Source: Chromatiaceae bacterium
GTDB taxonomy: Bacteria; Pseudomonadota; Gammaproteobacteria; Chromatiales; Chromatiaceae
Direction of reading: 5' to 3'
Length of the DNA: 53,966 nt
Assembly (NCBI GenBank): GCA_013426805.1
Contig: JACDZG010000043.1
Location: forward strand, 1-53,966
Shown piece by piece: positions 34,090-42,468 of the stretch. The position numbers and the translations under genes were made by a program. The notes beneath the pieces were generated by a model that saw nothing but the letters and a program-made list of their open reading frames with translations, did not search any database and was not told the origin of the DNA. How positions within the stretch are numbered: the stretch's first letter is position 1; each line of letters begins with the position of its first letter.

Positions 34090-37000
34090 ATGACCGTGCA
34101 GCAGGTGACAGAGTGGCTGGAAGCGCTCGGGTTCGGCGACTACGCCGCGGCCTTTCAGCGCAACCATATCAACGGCGCCGTCCTGCGCACCCTCGGCGAC
34201 GCCGACCTGGCAACGCTGGGCGTGGCCTCCCTGGGCCACCGCAAGCACCTGTGCGCCGAAATCGCCAGGCTGCCGCCCCCGGATCTCCTGCTCATGGCGG
34301 ATCGCACCGAGGACGCCTGGATTGCGGACGCGGCCAAGGCGCTGGCCGCGGCATGGCACCAGTCCGCCGCGCTTGAGCGGATCGTCGACCACTGGCCGGC
34401 CCCCATCGCCCATGAGGTCTGGATGCTGCACCGGTTGCTCGCCCAGGGCGACCCCATCGGTGCCTTCTATCAGTTGCGCGATCTGCTGGAGGTGCTGATC
34501 AAGCTGCCCGCGGCCATCATGGCTCGCGACCTGATCGCCGCGGCCCCGGATTTGCCGATCCTGTCCGAGCAGCACGCGCCGGCCGCCGACCTGATCCGCC
34601 GCGCTCTGCTCGCCGAGCCCCCCAGCACCGGCACCTGGCGCGCCCTGGCCCAGGCGCTGGCCCTGGCAATCCACGGCGCCCCGGCGGACACCCGGGCGCG
34701 GCTGATCGCCCCCGGTGTCGCCGGGCTCTTCTACCAGCCGACCGCCGCGGGTCAAGCCGGTAAACCGCGGCAAACCGCCCTGGGTCTGGCCCTGACGGCC
34801 CTGGTCACCTGGCGCAACCAGGCCATCGGCCACGGCGGCTATCGCCCCGATCCCGCCGAGCACCTCGACTGTCTGTACCGGCTGCTGCTCGGTCGCGAGC
34901 GGCGCGACGGTGGAGACGCTTCCCGCTGCGCCGCCGTCAACCTGGGGCAGGCGCTCGCCGCGGCAGTCGACGCGGACCCCGACCCCTGGCGCGGCCTGGA
35001 ACTGCGCATCCCCCATACCCCACCCGGCGCCCCGTCGGACGCCCCGCCGCACGAGACTCCGCTGATCGGCGCCCAGGCGCTGCGCCTGGAGCACCGCGGC
35101 GGCTGGCACGAGGCGAGCGACGCCCCGCTCTTGCTGGTGGCCGCCGACGGGCGGCGGCTGGATCTCGGCCCCTATGCCGCCGCCCACCGCTGCGACCAGT
35201 GTGACCATCAAGATGTCTTTCTCTACAACGGCCACCAGGGCGACCGCGGCACCGACCCCACCCGCCGCCGCTATCTGTTTCTGGAATATCGCGCCGCCCA
35301 TCCGCTGGAGCGCCGCTGGCACCAGGCGCGCGACCTGGTGGCCGAGTGCGAGCGCCTGCCGCCGACCGCCGCCGTGCCCCCGACCCGCAGTGAGAGCGAG
35401 CCGGCGATCGAGCCGGACAGCACGACCGCCATCGACTTCGGCCGCCGCGACCTGGCGCTGCTGCTGGACGACATCGCACTCACGCGGCGCTTCCTGCCCC
35501 CCGACTATCTGCACCGGGCACTGCGCGACTTCCTCGCCGCCCACGACCGCGGTATCCTCCGGCTCACCGCCCCCGCCCATGTCGGCAAGACCGCCTTTGT
35601 CGTCGGACTCGGCGCCGGGCTCGACTGGCAGGGCACGGACCACCCCTTGAGCCCGGCCCAAACCGGCCGCCCGCGCGGTGTGCCGGTCGCATCCTTCCTG
35701 ATCCGCCGGGAGTACCGCTACGGCCCGCGGGTCTTCGCCCAAGACCTGCAACAGTCCCTCGCCCTGGCGCTGAACATGGCCGGCACCACCGCCCGTCAGG
35801 AGGGCCTGCCCACACTCGATACCACCGCCGCCGACCGCACCAATGCCTTCGTCGACTGGATCGGCGCCTTCCGCGCTCGCGCCGCCGCCACCGTCGGGCT
35901 CGGCCCGGCGGACCCGCTCCTGCTCTGTCTGGACGGACTCGACGAACTGCCCGACCCCGACGCCGCCCCCGCCGACGGCGGCGGCAGCATCCTCGACTAT
36001 CTGCCCGCCCCGGCGCGCCTGCCCGCCGGCACCTATCTGCTGCTCACGTCCCGGCCCCGCGACGCCGCCGACGCCGCCTGCCCCGCCTGGGTCTGGGAGC
36101 GCGTCGCGCCCCTGGTCGGCGGCGATCTGGCCCAGCGCCTCGCCATCGACTTGGCCGATCCCGGCTACCGCGCCCTGCTGCGCGACTATCTGCGCCGGGA
36201 GCTGGCCGGCCCGCTCGTCGAGGCCCTGGATCTGGCCTTCGGCGCCTGGACCGACGACCGCACGGCAACGGACCCGGCGGCAGACACCGCACTGGCCCAG
36301 GACCTGCTCGCCCTGCACGACGCTCGCGGCACGCCCATCGCCCGGCGCCTGCGCCAGGCCTGGCACGCGCGGCGGCCCGACCGCCCCGCGGACGAGGACC
36401 CGCCGGCGGCCCTGCTGGCCGACGCATGGCGGCAGCTCGACACACTGTTCGAGACCCTCTACGCCAAGGCCGACGGGCGCTTTCTCTATCTCGCCATGCT
36501 CGCCGACCGCTTGGTGGAGCGCGACCTGGACCTGGCTGGGCTCCCGGCGCTGACCGTCGGCGACCAACTGCACCGCGACTGGTTGGACGGCATCCGGCGC
36601 CTGCCGCCCAAGCTCGCCGACCTCGCCCGGCGCGTCCTGCTGCTGCTGGCCGCCGCCGAGCAGGTGCACGACCACTACCGCACCCTGGACCCGCCGCCGG
36701 TGGCGGCCCACTTCCACGGCCTGCCGCTCGACCTGCTGCTCGGACTGCTCCAAGGCATCGAGACCGGCGAGCGCACCGGCCCGGCCGACCACCCCGCCGC
36801 CACGGGCACACGCCAGCCAATGCCGACCCTGGTCTATGCCCTGTATCGGCTGAAACCCGTGCTCGGCTCCTGGAAGGGTGACGCCGCCGCCCACAGCCGT
36901 TTTCGCATCGGGCTCAAGGGGCTCACCGCGACCATTGCCAATCACCCGGACTGGGCGGACGACCTTACCCGTACCCACCGGCGTCTGGCTGCCGATTGCG

Positions 37001-39522
37001 TGGCGCTGCTCGACGACCTGACCGCCGCGAACGGGTCCGGGCTCAGCGCCGCGGACCGCTATCTGCTGCATGGGGCTTTGGGCCATGCGACGCTGGCGCA
37101 GGGCGAGGTCGCGGCCGGGCTGGGGCGGCACCCCCGGCTGTTGCCGCTGCTGCGCGGGCAGGGTCGGGCGAACAAGAACGCCTGGCCCGAGGCCCATCGC
37201 GCCGCCATCGCCTGGCGTACCCTGGCCCTGGGCTGGCAGGACCAGGAGGACGACCCCGCCGACCTCAAAGCCGGCGATTCCGAGCGTGCGAAGGACCTGT
37301 CCGCGCGCGGTTGGCACCGCTATTGGCTCCATGACCTGGCCGCTGCCATCGCCGACTACGACGCGGCGATCGGGCTCCGGGAGGGACTGCGCGACCTCGC
37401 CCGCGTCCAGGGCGGGGAGGCCGGCTGGGCCCCGCCGCTGCGCAACGATCTAGCGGGCACCTACCAGAATCGCGGCATCGCGCAGGCCAACCAGGGCGAC
37501 CTGGCGGCGGCCATCGCCGACTGCGACGCGGCGATCGGGCTCCGGGAGGGCCTGCGAGACCTCGCCCGCACCGAGGGCGGGGAGGCCGGCTGGGCTCCGC
37601 CGCTGCGCAACGACCTGGCCGCTGCCTACCAGAACCGAGGCCTCGCGCGGGCCGCCCAGGGCGACCTGGCCGCTGCCACCGCCGACTACGACGCGGCGAT
37701 CGGGCTCATGGAGGGCTTGCGCGCCCGCGCCCTCGCCGAGGGCGGGGAGACTGGCTGGGCGCTGCCGCTGCGCAACGACCTGGCCGGCGTCTACCAGAAC
37801 CGCGGCCTCACGCGGGTCGGCCAGGGTGACCTGGCCGCTGCCATCGCCGACTACGACACGGCAATCGGGCTCATGGAGGGCCTGCGCGACCTCGCCCTCG
37901 TCGAGGGCGGGGAGGCCGGCTGGGCGCTGCCGCTGCGCAACGACCTGGCCCGCACCTACCAGAACCGCGGCGTCGCGCGGGCCGGTCAAGGCGACCTGGC
38001 CGCGGCCATCGCCGACTACGACGCGGCGATCGGGCTCCGGGAGGACCTGCGCGACCTCGCCCTCGCCCAGGCCGGGGAGGCCGGCTGGGCCCCGCTGCTG
38101 CGCAACGACCTGGCAGCCGTCTACCAGAACCGCGGCAACGCGCGGGCCAACCGGGGCGACTTGGCTGCGGCCATCACCGACCACGACGCGGCGATCGGGC
38201 TTCGGGAAGGTCTGCGCGACCTCGCCCGCGCCGAGAGCGGGGAGGCCGGCTGGGCGCTGCCGCTGCGCAACGACCTGGCCGGCACCTACCAGAACCGCGG
38301 CGCCGCGCGGGCCGGTCAGGGCGACCTGGCCGCGGCCATTGTCGACTACGACGCGGCGATCGGGCTCCGGGAGGGTCTACGCGACCTCGCTCGCGCCCAG
38401 GGCGGGGAGGCCGGCTGGACCCCGCCGCTGCGTAGCGATCTGGCCGCCGTCTACCAGAACCGCGGCCTCGCGTGGCGCCAACAGGGCGACCTGGCCGCAG
38501 CCATCGCCGACTACGACGCGGCGATCGGGCTCATGGAGGGCCTGCGCGACCTCGCCCTCGTCGAGGGCGGGGAGGCCGGCTGGGCGCTGCCGCTGCGCAA
38601 CGACCTGGCAGCCGTCTACCAGAACCGCGGCAACGCGCGGGCCAACCGGGGCGACTTGGCTGCGGCCATCACCGACCACGACGCGGCGATCGGGCTTCGG
38701 GAAGGTCTGCGCGACCTCGCCCGCGCCCAGAGCGGGGAGGCCGGCTGGGCGCTGCCGCTGCGCAACGACCTGGCCCGCACCTACCAGAACCGCGGCGTCG
38801 CGCGGGCCGGTCAAGGCGACCTGGCCGCGGCCATCGCCGACTACGACGCGGCGATCGGGCTCCGGGAGGGTCTACGCGACCTCACCCGCGCCCAGGGCGG
38901 GGAGGTCGGCTGGACCCCGCCGCTGCGTAGCGATCTGGCTGCCGTCTACCAGAACCGCGGCCTCGTGTGGCGCCAACAAGGCGACCTGGCCGCGGCCATC
39001 GCCGACTACGACGCGGCGATTACGCTCATAGAGGGTTTGCGCGACTTCGCCTGCGCCCAGCGCGGGGAGACCGGCTGGACCCTGCCACTGCGCAACGTCC
39101 TGGCCACCGTTTACCAGAACCGCGGCGCGGCGTGGGCCGCCCGGGGCGATCAAGCCGCAGCCATCGCCGACTGCGACGCGGCGATCGGGCTCCGGGAGGA
39201 TCTGCGCGACCTCGCCCGCGCTCAGGGCGGGGAGGTCGGCTGGTTGCCCTCGGCGCGCCTCGCCCTGGCACTGTCATATCACGCGCGCCTCCTGGTCCTC
39301 GGCCCCCGCCGGGGTCGTGGCGACCTCGCCGCCATGCGGACCATCGCCGCGGACCTCGCGGACCTCGGCTACGCCGACCTTGCCCAAACCGTGCGGAGCA
39401 TACGTTTCCTCGCAAGCCTGCCCCGCCCCGTCACCTGGCTACTGCGTCAGCTCGCCGGCTGGATGCAACGGATCTCCCGTAGTTACCTCGCCGCGGCGCA
39501 GGCCCCGCGGGATCGGCAGTAG
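34090..39522 (+). CDS. SAM / HEPN-like / NACHT-like / TPR giant protein (conflict-system receptor)
   Basis: A 1810-aa protein. Residues 1-65 form a SAM domain (VTEWLEALGFGDYAAAFQRN, LRTLGDADLATLGVASLGHR). Residues 80-270 are helical and end with LVTWRNQAIGHGGYR, where R242 to H248 fits an Rx5H HEPN-RNase-like motif. Then comes a region with HRCDQCDHQDVFLYN (a possible C-x2-C knuckle). The switch ATPase has a degenerate Walker A APAHVGKT (494-501, first Gly lost), Walker B LLLCLDGLDELPD (610-622) and LLLTSRPRDA as sensor. Residues about 1075-1735 are twelve TPR-like units of 55 residues (165 bp). SAM plus STAND plus TPR is a typical regulated conflict receptor. The nuclease reading is inference. 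Palindromes flank the locus. Start ATG follows acaggataaccgacg. Confidence 0.8.
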   Translation: MTVQQVTEWLEALGFGDYAAAFQRNHINGAVLRTLGDADLATLGVASLGHRKHLCAEIARLPPPDLLLMADRTEDAWIADAAKALAAAWHQSAALERIVDHWPAPIAHEVWMLHRLLAQGDPIGAFYQLRDLLEVLIKLPAAIMARDLIAAAPDLPILSEQHAPAADLIRRALLAEPPSTGTWRALAQALALAIHGAPADTRARLIAPGVAGLFYQPTAAGQAGKPRQTALGLALTALVTWRNQAIGHGGYRPDPAEHLDCLYRLLLGRERRDGGDASRCAAVNLGQALAAAVDADPDPWRGLELRIPHTPPGAPSDAPPHETPLIGAQALRLEHRGGWHEASDAPLLLVAADGRRLDLGPYAAAHRCDQCDHQDVFLYNGHQGDRGTDPTRRRYLFLEYRAAHPLERRWHQARDLVAECERLPPTAAVPPTRSESEPAIEPDSTTAIDFGRRDLALLLDDIALTRRFLPPDYLHRALRDFLAAHDRGILRLTAPAHVGKTAFVVGLGAGLDWQGTDHPLSPAQTGRPRGVPVASFLIRREYRYGPRVFAQDLQQSLALALNMAGTTARQEGLPTLDTTAADRTNAFVDWIGAFRARAAATVGLGPADPLLLCLDGLDELPDPDAAPADGGGSILDYLPAPARLPAGTYLLLTSRPRDAADAACPAWVWERVAPLVGGDLAQRLAIDLADPGYRALLRDYLRRELAGPLVEALDLAFGAWTDDRTATDPAADTALAQDLLALHDARGTPIARRLRQAWHARRPDRPADEDPPAALLADAWRQLDTLFETLYAKADGRFLYLAMLADRLVERDLDLAGLPALTVGDQLHRDWLDGIRRLPPKLADLARRVLLLLAAAEQVHDHYRTLDPPPVAAHFHGLPLDLLLGLLQGIETGERTGPADHPAATGTRQPMPTLVYALYRLKPVLGSWKGDAAAHSRFRIGLKGLTATIANHPDWADDLTRTHRRLAADCVALLDDLTAANGSGLSAADRYLLHGALGHATLAQGEVAAGLGRHPRLLPLLRGQGRANKNAWPEAHRAAIAWRTLALGWQDQEDDPADLKAGDSERAKDLSARGWHRYWLHDLAAAIADYDAAIGLREGLRDLARVQGGEAGWAPPLRNDLAGTYQNRGIAQANQGDLAAAIADCDAAIGLREGLRDLARTEGGEAGWAPPLRNDLAAAYQNRGLARAAQGDLAAATADYDAAIGLMEGLRARALAEGGETGWALPLRNDLAGVYQNRGLTRVGQGDLAAAIADYDTAIGLMEGLRDLALVEGGEAGWALPLRNDLARTYQNRGVARAGQGDLAAAIADYDAAIGLREDLRDLALAQAGEAGWAPLLRNDLAAVYQNRGNARANRGDLAAAITDHDAAIGLREGLRDLARAESGEAGWALPLRNDLAGTYQNRGAARAGQGDLAAAIVDYDAAIGLREGLRDLARAQGGEAGWTPPLRSDLAAVYQNRGLAWRQQGDLAAAIADYDAAIGLMEGLRDLALVEGGEAGWALPLRNDLAAVYQNRGNARANRGDLAAAITDHDAAIGLREGLRDLARAQSGEAGWALPLRNDLARTYQNRGVARAGQGDLAAAIADYDAAIGLREGLRDLTRAQGGEVGWTPPLRSDLAAVYQNRGLVWRQQGDLAAAIADYDAAITLIEGLRDFACAQRGETGWTLPLRNVLATVYQNRGAAWAARGDQAAAIADCDAAIGLREDLRDLARAQGGEVGWLPSARLALALSYHARLLVLGPRRGRGDLAAMRTIAADLADLGYADLAQTVRSIRFLASLPRPVTWLLRQLAGWMQRISRSYLAAAQAPRDRQ
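37321..39295 (+). repeat. 165-bp tandem repeats encoding TPR units, recently shuffled
   Basis: Twelve in-phase units of 165 bp. The marker gcgatcggg or its variant falls at 37366, 37531, 37696, 37861, 38026, 38191, 38356, 38521, 38686, 38851, 39016 and 39181, exactly 165 apart. Some units are nearly identical at a distance. For example, the block near 38111-38280 recurs at 38606-38775 (offset 495), and 37951-38043 recurs at 38776-38868 (offset 825). That pattern needs recent duplication or gene conversion within the array. Confidence 0.93.
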
Positions 39523-39541
39523 GCCGTCGGGCGGACAAGCC

Positions 39542-39616
39542 GTAGTGGACAAGCGTAGCTCAGTCCACCGAATCCCGCGCCGCCGCTGGTGGACTGCGCT
39601 GCGCTTATCCACCCTG
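39542..39616. repeat. Palindromic repeat (gtggacaagcg type), copy 2
   Basis: Arms gtagtggacaagcgtagctc and ctgcgctgcgcttatccacc pair around tccaccgaatcccgcgccgccgctggtgga. It is the same family as 26056-26136. This copy lies 20 bp after the stop of the giant TPR gene and could also be its terminator. An ORF-like ATG at 39589 falls inside it. Confidence 0.75.
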
Positions 39617-39729
39617 GGTCCTGCACTCGGCTAGGCGCCGGACGGCTACAATGCAGCTTGATGATGCGCAGCACCAGTGCCGACCCGGATCGCACGCCAG
39701 CCACCCACTTTGACCCACCGACGCCAGCC

Positions 39730-40707
39730 ATGCCCCGACCCCGCCACCGCCGCGTTTCCCGCAAACGGCGCGCCCCGGCCGCCGGGCGCCACCATGACCA
39801 CAGCTATAAGCAACTCTTCGCCCACGCTGAGATGGTTCGCGATTTGCTCACCGGCTTCGTGCGGGAGGACTGGGTCACGTCCCTGGACCTGGCTTCGCTG
39901 GAGACGGTCAAGGGCAGCTATGTCACCGACGATTACCGCGACCGCGAAGACGACATCATCTGGCGTGTTCGCTGGGCGGACGGCTGGTGTTACGTCTATC
40001 TTCTGATTGAGTTCCAGAGCACGGTAGACCCCTTCATGGCGGTGCGGATCAGCTGCTATGTCTCGCTCCTGTACCAGGACCTGATCGCGCAGAAGGCGCT
40101 GACCGCGGCCGGGACCCTCCCGCCGGTACTGCCGATAGTCCTTTACAACGGCGAGCCCCGCTGGACGGCGCCGACGGAACTGTCCGCACTGATCGACCCG
40201 GCGCCGGGTGGACTGGCGCACTATCGCCCCCACTGGCCTTACCTGCTGCTCGACGAAGGGGCGATCGTGGGCGACGCGGCCTATCCGGCCGAGGTCCGCA
40301 ACCTGGTGGCGGCGCTATTCCAGTTGGAAAAGGCGCGTGACGAGCCGACCTGGCTTGCGGTCTACGCCCGGTTGGTGGCACTCCTGGACAGCGGCGCCCT
40401 GGACAGCCTCAAGCGTGCCTTCGGGCGTTGGATCTACCGCAGCTTCATCCGGAAGAAGCGCCCCGGCATCCGCCTGCCGGACATCAATGACTTTCAAGAG
40501 GTGCATGTCATGCTGCAACAACGGGTCGAACAGTGGAACGCGGAGATCCTCGAACGGGGACGCAAGGAGGGCCTTGCGCAGGCGCGCCGTGAAATGGCCG
40601 CGGCACTCCTTGAGCGCACCGCCCTGGACGACGCGTCCATTGCCGATCTGACCGGGCTCTCCGCGGAGGCAATCCGCGCCCTGCGCACGACACCGACCGA
40701 ACATTAG
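39730..40707 (+). CDS. Rpn-family PD-(D/E)XK nuclease / putative transposase
   Basis: A 325-aa intact family member: HDHSYKQLFAHAEMVRDLLT, FVREDWVTSLDLASLETVKG, then the core DDIIWRVRWADGWCYVYLLI and IEFQSTVDPFMAVRI (D and E-x-Q). The end has EILERGRKEGLAQARREMAA and an HTH-like ASIADLTGLSAEAIRALR. Start chosen at MPRPRHRR because the ATG at 39589 lies in a palindrome. Fragments of the same gene lie at 33338, 33810 and 41382, so this is the parent copy in the locus. Members cut DNA and promote recombination, which could help shuffle the nearby repeats (inference). Confidence 0.85.
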   Translation: MPRPRHRRVSRKRRAPAAGRHHDHSYKQLFAHAEMVRDLLTGFVREDWVTSLDLASLETVKGSYVTDDYRDREDDIIWRVRWADGWCYVYLLIEFQSTVDPFMAVRISCYVSLLYQDLIAQKALTAAGTLPPVLPIVLYNGEPRWTAPTELSALIDPAPGGLAHYRPHWPYLLLDEGAIVGDAAYPAEVRNLVAALFQLEKARDEPTWLAVYARLVALLDSGALDSLKRAFGRWIYRSFIRKKRPGIRLPDINDFQEVHVMLQQRVEQWNAEILERGRKEGLAQARREMAAALLERTALDDASIADLTGLSAEAIRALRTTPTEH

Positions 40708-40856
40708 GTGTCGAATTCGGGGGAGCGGCACGGACGCCGACCAAGCGCTGCCAACCGTCATGGGCAAGGCGGAAACCGATTCTCCAAGGCATTGCGTCGA
40801 CCGTGCGCCGTGGACCTGCGTTACCGACCGATCCCGAAAACCCGAGAGCCCCCGAG

Positions 40857-41381
40857 ATGTCGACACGCGGCTGGTACGACTATTACATCATCGCGCCCCA
40901 CACGGGGACGCTGTCGCTCGCCATGCGATTTTACAAATGGGGCGATGCCACGCCCGAGAACGCACTCGACGAGTATCTGCTGTTCCGCGAGACGCTCGAC
41001 GCGCATGACGGACGGCTGCCGGTCGAGTGGCTCGACCGTCTGCTGCGCGATCAGTTGGGCGAGTTGCACCCGGAGTTGCCGCCGCAGTTCGCCACCGGGG
41101 CCTTTCTGTTCCTGCTGCAACGCGCCGCGGAGTGGATCGAGTGCGACTCCTGGCGACGCTTCGATCCACCGAAGGAGCGTGAGGATTTTCCTTTGTGCTA
41201 CGCCCTCGAGGAGGCGCTGGGCACCGAGCCGTTCGCGATTGCGCCGCATCCCGATCCCTTGTTGGAGCAGGTCAGGCGTTTCATTGCTGCCGGACGGGAG
41301 ATCGTTGGTCCGCACAGCGGACCCTACGGGCGTAGGGCTGTAGGGTCCGCTGTGCGGACCACAGACCTCGCCGTTGGCTGA
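40857..41381 (+). CDS. Conserved-looking hypothetical protein, repeat-encoded tail
   Basis: A 174-aa protein beginning MSTRGWYDYYIIAPHTGTLS with FYKWGDATPENALDEYLLFR, ELPPQFATGAFLFLLQRAAE and RFIAAGREIVGPHSGPYGRR. It looks like a compact folded domain of unknown family. The last 25 residues are read through the palindrome at 41307-41360, so the natural end may have been lost or altered by repeat insertion. It follows the Rpn gene by 150 bp. The start ATG at 40857 is preferred over 40803, which would begin inside a shared repeat. Confidence 0.55.
   Translation: MSTRGWYDYYIIAPHTGTLSLAMRFYKWGDATPENALDEYLLFRETLDAHDGRLPVEWLDRLLRDQLGELHPELPPQFATGAFLFLLQRAAEWIECDSWRRFDPPKEREDFPLCYALEEALGTEPFAIAPHPDPLLEQVRRFIAAGREIVGPHSGPYGRRAVGSAVRTTDLAVG
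41307..41360. repeat. Perfect 21-bp inverted repeat (ggtccgcacagcggacc family)
   Basis: The arm 41307-41327 is an exact reverse complement of 41340-41360, with a 12-nt loop. Each arm itself contains the palindrome ggtccgcacagcggacc. Relatives occur at 2849-2865, 42371-42440 and, more degenerate, at 48511-48523. It could form a cruciform or act as a bidirectional terminator, but here it lies within the last part of an open frame. Confidence 0.85.
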
Positions 41382-41578
41382 TGGCCGGGATCATGATCAA
41401 GGCCCTGCTGCTCGACGAGGGGGCGCTCGTCGGCGATCCGGCCTACCCGGTCGAGGTACGGAACCTGGTGGTCAGTCAGCAACCGGAGGTCGAGGCTTTA
41501 GCCGGTGGCGGCTCCCGACCTATCCGACAAAATCAGCCGCGCCGACACGATCAAAGCCCCCCGTGGGAGCGGCTTTAG
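41382..41578 (+). pseudogene. Rpn nuclease gene fragment
   Basis: The frame reads IKALLLDEGALVGDPAYPVE then VRNLVV, matching LLLDEGAIVGDAAYPAEVRN of the intact Rpn gene around 40250-40310. It has no start of its own family and continues into unrelated repeat sequence. It is a third relic of the same gene in the locus. Confidence 0.6.
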
Positions 41579-41634
41579 CCGCGACGAGGCCCCGGCTGCT
41601 TGAGAGTTCGCGTCGCGGCTACAGCCGCTCCCAC
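41563..41634. repeat. REP-like palindrome, gtgggagcggctttagccgcg type
   Basis: The left arm gtgggagcggctttagccgc and right arm gcggctacagccgctcccac are nearly perfect inverted copies, with cgaggccccggctgcttgag in the loop region. The motif is the familiar type found between genes in Pseudomonas and other gammaproteobacteria. Confidence 0.8.
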
Positions 41635-41870
41635 CGGGTCCCGCGCGACTTTAACGGTAACCTCGACCGCCAGTGGCCGGAACGCCGATCAAGGCCCACC
41701 CGTCCACTGCCGCCAGGCGGCGCGCCTTATCCACCCGGGGCCATAGTCCCTATAATCCCGCCACTTCCCTTCGAGGCCCTGTGGCAGATCGAGCCTGAGG
41801 CTTAAGCCTTGGCTCCTGATCGCTTAGACTTGACCCGCAGACCTGAACCCAAATGTGATCGGCAACCGGG

Positions 41871-42005
41871 ATGCTTGAACCGGTTTTCATCGATACCGGA
41901 TACGTCCTGGCGCTGGTTAACGAGCATGACCAGCATCATGCTGCTGGGCAGTCCACTGGGGCTGATGCTGATCCCCGACCGCAAGCGCCTCGCACTCGCC
42001 GATGA
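41871..42005 (+). pseudogene. Truncated PIN-domain toxin fragment
   Basis: The frame starts at ATG 41871 and encodes MLEPVFIDTGYVLALVNEHD followed by QHHAAGQ, the N-terminal strand and acidic residue of PIN-domain toxins (usually FVDTSxxIALLN..DxxH). It ends after 44 codons, because the rest of the domain is missing or in another frame. An overlapping plus-strand frame (to 42234) gives a hydrophobic end, WLVARIGLLFPLGLAGWVAD, of no known family. No antitoxin partner is evident. Confidence 0.45.
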
Positions 42006-42296
42006 CCTCGACGTTTACGCCACTGCCGGGGAACGCCAGCCGAGCATCCGCTGCCGCGCGGCCCGCTGGCAGGTCCAGGAGCGTCTCGGGTGGGTGCCGG
42101 GCGGCGTTCTGCTCGGTTGGCTCGTCGCGCGGATTGGGCTCTTGTTCCCCCTGGGTCTGGCAGGCTGGGTAGCCGATGCGGCTCACGCGGGCGTCCGTGC
42201 CGCGGGATATCCGGTCGGCGCGCCGCCCGCGTGAATCGGGCGCGAATCAAAGCCAAACCGTTCCAACGCGGGCGACGCGTTGTGGCGGTCTGCCAA
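42006..42296. other. Gene-poor stretch after the PIN remnant
   Basis: No reliable gene. One plus-strand frame to 42234 has a hydrophobic end and could be the tail of a lost membrane protein. The rest has the high GC and low complexity typical of decayed sequence in this island. Confidence 0.35.
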
Positions 42297-42445
42297 GTTC
42301 CACTAAGTTCCACTTGGGAACCCGGTCCGGGAAGCCCTGTTCCCGTCGCGGAGGGCCGCCAGCGAACGGGTCGGGTCCGCTGTGCGGACCGCATCCCCGC
42401 GCAAACCCAACCGGCGAAGGTCCGCGTAGCGGACCCTACCGGGCT
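42297..42445. repeat. Cluster of REP-like palindromes
   Basis: Contains gttccacttgggaacccggtc (family also at 31221-31320). Then at about 42371 comes ggtccgctgtgcggaccgc, and at about 42420 ggtccgcgtagcggaccc, both palindromes of the ggtccgNNNNNcggacc family. The spacing lets the last two act as arms of one larger hairpin. Confidence 0.7.
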
Positions 42446-42468
42446 GAGCAGGCCCGACCCTCCCGAGC

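Noticed and set aside
34048-37332. 1094-aa minus-strand open frame opposite the SAM/NACHT gene
   Set aside because: Same reason: repetitive G/Q/V-rich antisense reading of a high-GC gene.
39589-39729. N-terminal extension of the Rpn gene to ATG 39589
   Set aside because: It starts inside the palindromic repeat and adds residues not seen in the family.
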